From CAYSCW01 sp964449165 (lineage in GTDB: Bacteria; Acidobacteriota; Aminicenantia; Aminicenantales; Aminicenantaceae): a stretch of DNA of 64,000 nt. The position numbers and the translations under genes were made by a program. Numbering within the stretch: the stretch's first letter is position 1; each line of letters opens with the position of its first letter. Location: NCBI GenBank assembly GCA_964449165.1, contig CAYVAT010000007.1:1-64000 (forward strand), read 5' to 3'. The notes beneath the pieces were generated by a model. It made no database searches and was not told the DNA's origin. It saw nothing but the letters and a program-made list of their open reading frames with translations. Shown piece by piece: positions 25,687 through 33,116 of this stretch.

Positions 25687-26751
25687 TCAGCCGAGTTTCT
25701 GTAAATAGGTGAGATATTGGTTTATAGTTTTGTCCCAGTGAAAAGAAAGACTGTGGGTGTATCCCTTTTCTTCAAAGGCTTTTCGAAGCTCTTCATTCTC
25801 GATCAATATAGACATTTTCTCTGCCAGTTCCTCACAGGAATCAGGCTTAAAATAAAGGGCAGACTCGCCCAGAATCTCTCTCAAGCTTCCTCCCGGGCTG
25901 CTGATCACCGCCTTTTTCCGGGCCATGGCTTCGAGAGGAGGAAATCCAAAGCCTTCATAAAAGGAAGGAAAAATAAAAAATTCTGCACCATCCAGAAGCC
26001 CGATCAACTCTGTTTGCTGGAGGTGCGGCCTGAATAGAACTCTTTGCGCAAGTCCCAATTCCTTTATGTTCAACATGAAGTCCTTATCGGGTGTCAATCC
26101 GGCCAGGAAAAGCCGCAAATCAGAGTAGGTGTTTTTGATCATCGAGAAGGCCCGCAAAAGAGTGATTAAATTTTTATGGGGCTTCAAGTTTCCGACATAA
26201 ATGACATAGGGAAAAGGGAAAAGTGATGCCTTCCTTGATTCCTGGAAAAAAATATCGGACAGGCCATTGTAGATAACCTTAATACGGTCCTCCCCAAAGC
26301 CAAAAATCTCCACAAGATCATCCCTGGTCTTTTGGGAGACCGCAAAGACTATTTTCGCCCTTTTTTTAACCTGGTGCATAAAAAATCTACCTATCTTAAC
26401 CCTGAGCTGTGGTCTGAAGAGATGAGAGAATTTAAAATGAATCAGATCATGAACAGTGACCAACAGCTGATTCTTGATATAAAGGGGAAAAACATAATGA
26501 GGAGAAAAATACGAAAAATCCTTCAACTTCCTTATCTTCAGCGGTATCTCCAGATGCTCCCTGAGGTCATAATTCCTGAATGACACTTCAATAAAAGTTC
26601 TTTCTGGAGCCATCAGATATCGCGTTCCCTTTAAATGAAGGACTCGGCAATGATGCTGGTTGGAATTGATTATTCCTTGAAAAAGGTTTTCCGCATAAAC
26701 GCCGATCCCATAATCTTCGATCTTTCTTGCATCAAGGATAATTTTCACCAT
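25687..26751 (-). CDS. GT4-family glycosyltransferase
   Basis: This 354-residue GT-B enzyme begins with ILDARKIEDYGIGVYAENL, the WbnK/mannosyltransferase-like opening. VTVHDLIHFKF is near residue 100, and the donor domain contains YVGNLKPHKNLITLLRAF and the EX7E motif FFIFPSFYEGFGFPPLEAMA. The start at ATG 26751 (or GTG 26748) follows GGGAG. It overlaps the 3' end of the GT2 gene by about 20 bp. It is one of four GT4 enzymes in this cluster. Confidence 0.85.
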   Translation of the reverse strand: MVKIILDARKIEDYGIGVYAENLFQGIINSNQHHCRVLHLKGTRYLMAPERTFIEVSFRNYDLREHLEIPLKIRKLKDFSYFSPHYVFPLYIKNQLLVTVHDLIHFKFSHLFRPQLRVKIGRFFMHQVKKRAKIVFAVSQKTRDDLVEIFGFGEDRIKVIYNGLSDIFFQESRKASLFPFPYVIYVGNLKPHKNLITLLRAFSMIKNTYSDLRLFLAGLTPDKDFMLNIKELGLAQRVLFRPHLQQTELIGLLDGAEFFIFPSFYEGFGFPPLEAMARKKAVISSPGGSLREILGESALYFKPDSCEELAEKMSILIENEELRKAFEEKGYTHSLSFHWDKTINQYLTYLQKLG

Positions 26752-27685
26752 CAAACTCCCTGACTATATGCTGCACTTCCTTCCATATTCTGCGTTTTCT
26801 GTGATCCCTCTTTAAGCGGTAATAAAAGCGCTTGACAGAAAAGCGAAATAAAAGATAAGTCTTAAGCACGCGGAAAACAAAACGGCTGTTATGCTTGTGA
26901 TAATAATACAACTGACTCTTTTTCGTTTCTTTTAGCATGCGTTCGGAGTATAAGGATGCGGACTGCTTCAGGTAGTGAATAACTCTGGCCTCAGAATTGA
27001 GGCAGATCCTATAACCAAGCTGGCGGAGACGCTTACCCAGGTCTGCGTCTTCTTTATACATGAAAAAATTCTCGTCAAATCCTTGAACTCTTTGGTATAA
27101 ATCTCTATCTATCAGAAAACAGGCTCCGCTGACCCAATCCACATTTCGGCTCAATCTTCCCTGCTTGAGCTTAAAAAGTAGCCTGTACCATTTCTCAGCA
27201 AAGAGCTTCATGAAAATTTCAGAACAAAGGTTCAAATCCTTGCCCCAGGAGAACTGGAGAGAATTGTCAGGGTTGAAAACCAGGGGCGCAACCATAGCAC
27301 AGTCGGGGAACTTCTTTTTGGCTGAAAGTAATTTTTCCACTGTTCCTTTGGGAAGATAAGTATCATTGTTCAATATCAAAATATAGCGTCCAGTGGCATG
27401 CCTGACTCCTTCGTTATTCCCTCTGGAAAATCCTGTGTTATGAGAGAGAGCAATCATCCTTACGGATGGATAAGCTTGTTTGACACTCTCCACAGAGCCA
27501 TCGGTCGAGGCATTGTCTACTACCACTACTTCATAATCAAGGCCGCTCAGATTTTTGAAGATAGACTCCAGTGTCCTGAGGAGATAAGTTTTCCCGTTGT
27601 AGTTGACGATGATGACGGAAAGCTCTTTAAGTCTTTTGTGGCTTGAGTTTTCGATATTTGAGCCGTCTTTGAGAATGGAGCTCAC
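26732..27685 (-). CDS. GT2-family glycosyltransferase (rhamnosyltransferase-like)
   Basis: This 317-residue GT-A inverting enzyme begins SVIIVNYNGKTYLLRTLESI. It has VVDNASTDGSVE (nucleotide-sugar site), LNNDTYLP (DXD-like NND), and DWVSGACFLIDRDLYQRVQG with FDENFFMYKEDADLGKRLR (catalytic ED). This matches WbbL-type rhamnosyltransferases. A C-terminal basic segment (VKRFYYRLKRDHRKRRIW) may associate with the membrane. The start is GTG 27685 with AAAGGG upstream. Confidence 0.85.
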   Translation of the reverse strand: MSSILKDGSNIENSSHKRLKELSVIIVNYNGKTYLLRTLESIFKNLSGLDYEVVVVDNASTDGSVESVKQAYPSVRMIALSHNTGFSRGNNEGVRHATGRYILILNNDTYLPKGTVEKLLSAKKKFPDCAMVAPLVFNPDNSLQFSWGKDLNLCSEIFMKLFAEKWYRLLFKLKQGRLSRNVDWVSGACFLIDRDLYQRVQGFDENFFMYKEDADLGKRLRQLGYRICLNSEARVIHYLKQSASLYSERMLKETKKSQLYYYHKHNSRFVFRVLKTYLLFRFSVKRFYYRLKRDHRKRRIWKEVQHIVREFDGENYP

Positions 27686-27736
27686 TTTTTCCCTTTCTGT
27701 TTTATACTAGAAACTCTCATAATTAAGGTGAAATCA

Positions 27737-28834
27737 TCAAGAGGCAGTACTCCTACATAACAAAGAAATTTCACGGGCTATCTTTTCCCAAGAAAATTGA
27801 TGTCTTTTCTCTTGGAATTTGTCCAAAATACACTTCTTCCTTTCTCTGTCTTTTATTGCCGTATCGAGCGCCTCCTTTATATCAGGAACCATGGGTCCAT
27901 CCACTACAATCGCCATATCATGATAAATCTCCCTGAGGGAGGTTTTATTCAGCAGCACTGATACAGTTCCACAGGAGAGAGCCTCCAGGGGAGGTAGGCC
28001 AAATCCTTCATACTCAGAAAGATAGGCAAAAACATCAACCGAAGAATAAAAATGAGCGAGTTCGGACTCTTCTAAATGAGTCTCCCATCGGATCCATTCT
28101 TTATTCAAAACTTTCTCCATATCCCGAGCGCGAGATGTCGTAAGATTTTCTCCCACAACATAGAGGATTGCCTCTGGTTGTTCTTTTCTTAAAAGATTGA
28201 CGGATTCAACCAGCAAAGGAATGTTTCTCCTGTCGAATATAGCCCCCAAGTAGCCGATGATTGTGTTGTCCTCCAGCCCCTTTCTCTTTTTCCACTCCTG
28301 GATTTCGCTCGGAGTGGAGCGTCGGAATTTATCCTCGATTCCATAGATAAAGACTTTAATCTTTTCAGGATTGACAGCAAAATGCCTGACCATCTCATCC
28401 TTGGAAAACTCAGATCCCGTGACCACGGCACCTGCTTTTACTAAGCTCCTTCTGACCAAGAATCTTCTCACCATGGATTCTCTCTTCGAGAACCATTCAG
28501 GATGGGAAGCAAAGGAAACGTCGTGCACAAAAAGTATGGATTTCCATCTATTGAAAAAAGGTAAAGTATAATTAGGCGCAACCAGAATATCGGGTTTGAT
28601 CCGGTTTAACCTTCTGAAAAAGGGACCATTCTGCCATCTGAAGTATCCCTTAGGGGAAGAGATGACAAATTGGGTGACATTATCCCGGTTATATTTTTCA
28701 ATTCTTTCTCGAGTGAAAATCAAAAATTCATGGTCAGATAAAATGCCTACAAGTGAGGTCAAAACATTATGGATGACTCTGCCTACGCCGGTGGCATATT
28801 CTCCTATTTCATAACAGTCTACTGCGATTTTCAA
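27737..28834 (-). CDS. GT4-family glycosyltransferase
   Basis: A 365-residue GT-B protein. It starts with IAVDCYEIGEYATGVGRVIH and has the donor-domain motif GYLGAIFDRRNIPLLVESV and the EX7E segment VDVFAYLSEYEGFGLPPLEA. Its start is TTG at 28834, supported by AAAGGA about 8 bases upstream. It lies between the first GT4 gene (137 bp away) and the GT2 gene (51 bp away). Confidence 0.85.
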   Translation of the reverse strand: MKIAVDCYEIGEYATGVGRVIHNVLTSLVGILSDHEFLIFTRERIEKYNRDNVTQFVISSPKGYFRWQNGPFFRRLNRIKPDILVAPNYTLPFFNRWKSILFVHDVSFASHPEWFSKRESMVRRFLVRRSLVKAGAVVTGSEFSKDEMVRHFAVNPEKIKVFIYGIEDKFRRSTPSEIQEWKKRKGLEDNTIIGYLGAIFDRRNIPLLVESVNLLRKEQPEAILYVVGENLTTSRARDMEKVLNKEWIRWETHLEESELAHFYSSVDVFAYLSEYEGFGLPPLEALSCGTVSVLLNKTSLREIYHDMAIVVDGPMVPDIKEALDTAIKDRERKKCILDKFQEKRHQFSWEKIAREISLLCRSTAS

Positions 28835-28971
28835 GGCAAGATCCTTTTAAAATATCTCTTCAGCATTACCCATCTGGAATTATCCATCCTGCGCGGGAGC
28901 TTATAATTCTCCTCTAATATATATCTCCCTGAGTTTGCGTATTCCCACACTTAAAAGATGGATGAACAAAG

Positions 28972-30105
28972 TCAATTCTCCACCATGGCTTGATAAAATC
29001 TTAAGGTCTCGACCGCTGATACTTTCCAGTCGAAGTTCATCACTCTCTTCTTTCCCTTAGCTTTAAGGGATTGGCTGAGCTCTTTATTTTTCATGATGAG
29101 GATAAGCTTATCTGCCATATCCTCAGGTTCCTCTGGATTGAAATAGAGCGCCGCATCTTGGGCAATTTCAGGGATGGCCGTAGCCCGAGAGGCGGCAATA
29201 GGCAAACCACTGGCCATAGCTTCAAGGAGAGGAAGGCCGAATCCCTCACAAAAAGAAGGAAAAGCGAACACAGTGGCCAATCGGTAGATCATCCTCAATT
29301 CCTCAACAGGAACATAACCGATCATTTTTACCCAGGTGTTAAGCCCATTTTCCCTGATCTTCCTTTCCAGCTCTTTTTGGTGAAAGCCCTGTGGCCCAGC
29401 AATCACCAGGGGAACTTTCTCATGTTTTGTGTGTATTATTCGGATGGCCTGGATTAAATTCAGAAGATTCTTACGTGGTTCTAACCCTCCCACGAAAAGA
29501 ATAAAAATGGAGGGAAGAGAGAATTTTCCTCTCGCTTTGTTGATTTCTTCGGGTGAAATTTCAGACCGAAAAAGAGGATCCAACCCATGGTAAATCACCC
29601 TCACCTTCCTCTCATCCAGGGCCACCTTCGCCAAAAGCTGATTCCTGGTGAACTGAGAAACAGTGATTATCCCGTCAGCTCTCAGAAGGGAAGTGGCAAT
29701 CTTTCTCCTAAAATGCCTTCTTGTCTCCCAGTTGACCAGGTAAGGAAAATCCATGAAAAAAAGATCATGAACAGTGACTACCTTTTTCCCTCTTGTAGGC
29801 AGGATCAGCGGTGAAGGGGAATGAGTTAGATCCAGGCTTTGGCCGAAGAAATAATCCAGAGGTGGCCAGGTGAGCTTATTCCAGAGAAAATTCATCAGTT
29901 TAACAGGGAGAGGAAAATCCTTAAAACGCATCTCAGAAAAAGGAGGTACTTTGGATGAAGGGAAACGATCCTTTAAAGATGCAGAGAAAAGAAAATATGT
30001 GTTATTTTGGTCAATCTGGGAGAGAGAGAGAAGTAAATTCTTGAAGTAAATCCCTACGCCTGTCTCCTCTTTTAGGAAAGGGCGCAAGTCAAAACCGATT
30101 CGCAT
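28972..30105 (-). CDS. GT4-family glycosyltransferase, first gene of the polysaccharide cluster
   Basis: A 377-residue GT-B enzyme beginning RIGFDLRPFLKEETGVGIYF. VTVHDLFFMDFPYL is at about 111-124, the donor site FVGGLEPRKNLLNLIQAI at about 209-226, and the EX7E segment TVFAFPSFCEGFGLPLLEAM follows. It is the upstream end of the minus-strand cluster, divergent from the M20 peptidase gene. I found no convincing promoter in the short gap. Confidence 0.85.
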   Translation of the reverse strand: MRIGFDLRPFLKEETGVGIYFKNLLLSLSQIDQNNTYFLFSASLKDRFPSSKVPPFSEMRFKDFPLPVKLMNFLWNKLTWPPLDYFFGQSLDLTHSPSPLILPTRGKKVVTVHDLFFMDFPYLVNWETRRHFRRKIATSLLRADGIITVSQFTRNQLLAKVALDERKVRVIYHGLDPLFRSEISPEEINKARGKFSLPSIFILFVGGLEPRKNLLNLIQAIRIIHTKHEKVPLVIAGPQGFHQKELERKIRENGLNTWVKMIGYVPVEELRMIYRLATVFAFPSFCEGFGLPLLEAMASGLPIAASRATAIPEIAQDAALYFNPEEPEDMADKLILIMKNKELSQSLKAKGKKRVMNFDWKVSAVETLRFYQAMVEN

Positions 30106-30230
30106 CCTGAGTAAATGTATTCTCTCAGCCAGTAAAAGTCAAGAAAGCGGACCCGGGATGAGCCGAATCATTGACCCGCTTGCTTCTTCCTCAAACCGGT
30201 GATATGATTTTTGGCAAAAAGGAGAACAAA

Positions 30231-31460
30231 ATGGCTGATTTCCAGAAAATTGCCAAAAGAATCGAATCATATCGTGACCAAATGATAGATATGCAGATAA
30301 AACTCTGTTCCCTGCCTGCTATCTCTCCCACCAGTGGAGGTGAGGGAGAGGCCAAAAAAGCGGAAGTTTTGCTGGATTTCCTGAAGGAAATCGGGCTGAC
30401 TGATATTCAAGTGATCAAAGCTCCTGATATGGATGCTCCTTCTGGTTACCGTCCTAATATCCTTGCTCTAAGAAAAGGAAAAAGTTCATCAAAAACTATC
30501 TGGATCATGACTCACATGGATGTTGTCCCGCCTGGTGAGCTGTCCTTATGGGAGGGAAACCCATTCCAAGCATGGGTCAAAGAAGGAAAAATCTACGGGC
30601 GTGGAGTGGAAGACAACCAGCAAGATATGGTGGCCTCTGTTTTTGCTCTCAAGGCCTTTCTCGAAGAAGGAATTAATCCCCTGTATGACGTGGGAATTGC
30701 CTTAGTGGCGGATGAAGAAACAGGAAGCGGGAAGGGAATCGAATATGTCCTTGAGCATTCCAGAGCTTTTCGTAAGCAAGATCTTATTATTGTCCCTGAC
30801 GCAGGGAACGAAGAGGGAACCATGATCGAGGTAGCCGAAAAGAGTATCCTTTGGCTCAAATTTAAGACCCTGGGCAAACAAGCACATGGTTCTACTCCAG
30901 AAAAAGGCATCAACAGTTTCAAGGCCGCTTCCTTTCTGGTCACAGAACTCGATAAACTCAACCAGCTTTTCTCTGAAAAAGATCCCCTTTTCAGCCCACC
31001 GACTTCTACCTTCGAACCCACCAAAAAAGAGGCTAATGTCCCCAATATCAACACTATCCCAGGAGAAGACATTTTCTACATGGATAGCCGTCTCTTGCCC
31101 AGGTACACTATCGAAGAAGTGGAAGCGAAAATCAAAGAAATGATGGGTAAGATCGAGAATGAATTTGGAGTAAAAATCACCATGGAGGAAAATCAGAAGG
31201 CTCCGGCTGCGCCTCCAACCTCGGCCGATGCATTAGTGGTTCATGCCCTGAAAGAAGCGATTAAAGCTGTCTATGGAAAAGAAGGAAAAGCAGTCGGAAT
31301 AGGAGGAGGGACTGTGGCAGCCCTTTTCAGGATGGCAGACTACGAAGCTGCCTGCTGGGCCAAAATGGACGAGACTGCCCATCAGCCCAATGAATACTGC
31401 ATTATCGACAACATGATAGGTGATTCCAAAGTGTTTGCGCATATCTTTCTCCAGGAATAA
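30231..31460 (+). CDS. M20-family metallopeptidase / ArgE-DapE-like deacylase
   Basis: This di-zinc hydrolase has 409 residues from the ATG at 30231, chosen because AAGGAG sits six bases upstream (the frame is open 20 codons further). Motifs are WIMTHMDVVPPGE (first zinc His-Asp), GRGVEDNQQDMVAS (bridging Asp), ALVADEETGSGKGIEY (catalytic Glu pair) and, near the end, KMDETAHQPNEY (last His). A dimerisation domain lies between. It could be a dipeptidase or an N-acyl amino-acid deacylase; sequence alone does not separate these. cutA follows 41 bp downstream. Confidence 0.85.
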   Translation: MADFQKIAKRIESYRDQMIDMQIKLCSLPAISPTSGGEGEAKKAEVLLDFLKEIGLTDIQVIKAPDMDAPSGYRPNILALRKGKSSSKTIWIMTHMDVVPPGELSLWEGNPFQAWVKEGKIYGRGVEDNQQDMVASVFALKAFLEEGINPLYDVGIALVADEETGSGKGIEYVLEHSRAFRKQDLIIVPDAGNEEGTMIEVAEKSILWLKFKTLGKQAHGSTPEKGINSFKAASFLVTELDKLNQLFSEKDPLFSPPTSTFEPTKKEANVPNINTIPGEDIFYMDSRLLPRYTIEEVEAKIKEMMGKIENEFGVKITMEENQKAPAAPPTSADALVVHALKEAIKAVYGKEGKAVGIGGGTVAALFRMADYEAACWAKMDETAHQPNEYCIIDNMIGDSKVFAHIFLQE

Positions 31461-31501
31461 GAAAACCCACACCTAATGGAAAAACCACTGGAGGAACAAG
31501 A

Positions 31502-31834
31502 TTGAACAAATATATCCTGGTCATGACCACCGTCCCTGATAAGAAAACAGGTCAACTCATAGCCAAAACTTGCGTGAAAGAGAAGCTAGCAGCATGTGTC
31601 ACTATCTCCGGATCCTCTGAATCCCTTTATCGATGGAAAGGCCAGCTCACTCAAGACCGCGAACATATCCTGTTCATCAAAACCAGGGATTCCATGTTCA
31701 CAGAATTGAAGGAAAAAATACTAAAGCTCCACCCTTACCAAGTGCCCGAGATCATCGCATTTCCCATTACAGATGGACTCCCAGAATATCTGAACTGGAT
31801 AGAGGAAGAAACTAAACAACACACAACAGAATAA
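31502..31834 (+). CDS. cutA: Divalent-cation tolerance protein CutA
   Basis: CutA forms very stable trimers of ferredoxin-like subunits and has been linked to copper tolerance and signalling. The 110-residue length is normal. Motifs are VMTTVPDKKTGQLIAKTCVKE, KLAACV, YRWKGQLTQDREHILFIKT and HPYQVPEIIAFPI. The start is TTG at 31502, with GGAGG seven bases upstream. Confidence 0.93.
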   Translation: MNKYILVMTTVPDKKTGQLIAKTCVKEKLAACVTISGSSESLYRWKGQLTQDREHILFIKTRDSMFTELKEKILKLHPYQVPEIIAFPITDGLPEYLNWIEEETKQHTTE

Positions 31835-31842
31835 ACGTCATT

Positions 31843-32799
31843 TCAGGAATATTTTCTCTGTATCTTTTGAGCGACTTTGATCGTATTCAGATGGATGGTT
31901 ACCGTATCCTGCACATCGAAAGCATAGCCCCCTGCAAGAAGGATAACGATCGGGATGTGAATCTTTCGTGCTTCCTCGATAACCAACCTGTCGCGTTGTC
32001 TTATCCCTTCCAGACTCATATTCAGGCCTCCCAATTGATCGTGCTGGTAAGGATCAGCACCCGCAAGGTAAAAAATAAGATCGGGTTGAAAATCTTTATA
32101 AATTCGAGGAATATGAAGGCCAAGGGCGGAGAGGTATTCTTTATCTCCGTCTCCTGACCATAATCCAACGTCAAGAGAACTGGAGGGTTTCATAGCAGGA
32201 TATATGTCCATCTGATGAATGGAAAAAGTGAAAACATAATCTTTATGGGAAAAAATAAATGCAGTTCCGTTTCCCTGATGAACATCACAATCCACAACCA
32301 TCGCTTTTTTGATCCTCTCTTCGTTCTTCATTTTTTCTAAAGCAATGGCCACATCATGGACGACACAGAAGCCTTCTCCATGATCAGGAAAAGCGTGATG
32401 AAATCCTCCCCCGATGTGAACGGCCAGCCCATCCTTGAGTGCTGTCTCCGTGGTAAGAATAGTACCTCCTGCATGAAAAAGAGCAAACTCCATAAGCTCG
32501 GGGGAATAAGGAAGCTCCATAGTCAGGATTTCCGATTGAGAAAGTTTTCCTGCTTTCAATTTTTTCAGATACTTAGGAGTGTGGACCAGAAGAAGGTCTT
32601 CCTCACTTGCTGGAAGAGACTCCAATATAGTTCCCTTCTTGGCACCCATATGAAGGAGTTCTCTGTAGATTAGCCTGTATTTTTCTATGGGAAAAACATG
32701 GTTTTCTAAGTCAACCATCCAGTAATGTTCACTGTAGATAAACTTGGAAGGAAATTTTTTCCTGCGAAGAGCCTTGATAATACCAGGTAATTTGATCAC
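31843..32799 (-). CDS. Histone deacetylase-family protein (AcuC/acetylpolyamine amidohydrolase type)
   Basis: This 318-residue zinc hydrolase has the class I/II HDAC fold. It has HIGGGFHHAFPDHGEGFCVVHD (catalytic His pair), MVVDCDVHQGNGTAFIF (zinc Asp and His), FSIHQMDIYP, and FYLAGADPYQHDQLGGL (second zinc Asp). Likely substrates are acetylated amines, acetylpolyamines, or acetyl-lysine on proteins such as acetyl-CoA synthetase; the sequence does not decide. The start is GTG at 32799 without a good Shine-Dalgarno. It is convergent with cutA (8 bp apart). Confidence 0.88.
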   Translation of the reverse strand: MIKLPGIIKALRRKKFPSKFIYSEHYWMVDLENHVFPIEKYRLIYRELLHMGAKKGTILESLPASEEDLLLVHTPKYLKKLKAGKLSQSEILTMELPYSPELMEFALFHAGGTILTTETALKDGLAVHIGGGFHHAFPDHGEGFCVVHDVAIALEKMKNEERIKKAMVVDCDVHQGNGTAFIFSHKDYVFTFSIHQMDIYPAMKPSSSLDVGLWSGDGDKEYLSALGLHIPRIYKDFQPDLIFYLAGADPYQHDQLGGLNMSLEGIRQRDRLVIEEARKIHIPIVILLAGGYAFDVQDTVTIHLNTIKVAQKIQRKYS

Positions 32800-32881
32800 T
32801 AAAGAATATAAATATCAAAAAAAGAGGATTAGGTAAATATAATAAGTGCTGTGGAAATGGAAAGCTCACAGATACCACCTC

Positions 32882-33030
32882 CACTTCCTTGATAAGTGAA
32901 GGCATTTCATCCAGCTAGGTAATTTGGCATCGGTTCCTGTCCATCCGAAGCCCATGGTGGTGGGTGGGAGGGTCTTGGCGAGGATGGATGAGAACCGGCG
33001 CTCTTATTTGCTATCATGGAAAGGCAGATG
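32882..33030. repeat. ~150-bp intergenic inverted-repeat element, copy C
   Basis: Outer ends are CACTTCCTTGAT at 32882-32893 and ATCATGGAAA at about 33013-33022. An inner stem pairs CGGTTCCTGTCCATCC (32931-32946) with GGATGGATGAGAACCG (32982-32997), near-perfect with a GC-rich loop containing CCCATGGTGG and GGGTGGGAGGGTCTTGGCG. It aligns over its whole length with copy A (61-210). It lies in the ppdK upstream region. The 32800-33116 gap contains otherwise only the candidate ppdK promoter. Confidence 0.6.
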
Positions 33031-33044
33031 CCTAGCTATGAACT

Positions 33045-33072
33045 TTGATTTTGGACCGCAATAGTATAGAAT
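33045..33072 (+). promoter_or_regulatory. Candidate promoter of ppdK
   Basis: TTGATT (33045-33050), a 16-bp spacer and TAGAAT (33067-33072). It would give a leader of about 38 nt before the GTG start at 33117. The spacer is slightly short. Confidence 0.35.
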
Positions 33073-33116
33073 ACCTTATCTATAGTCTTACAGGAGTTTC
33101 TGAAAGGAGTAAAGAG

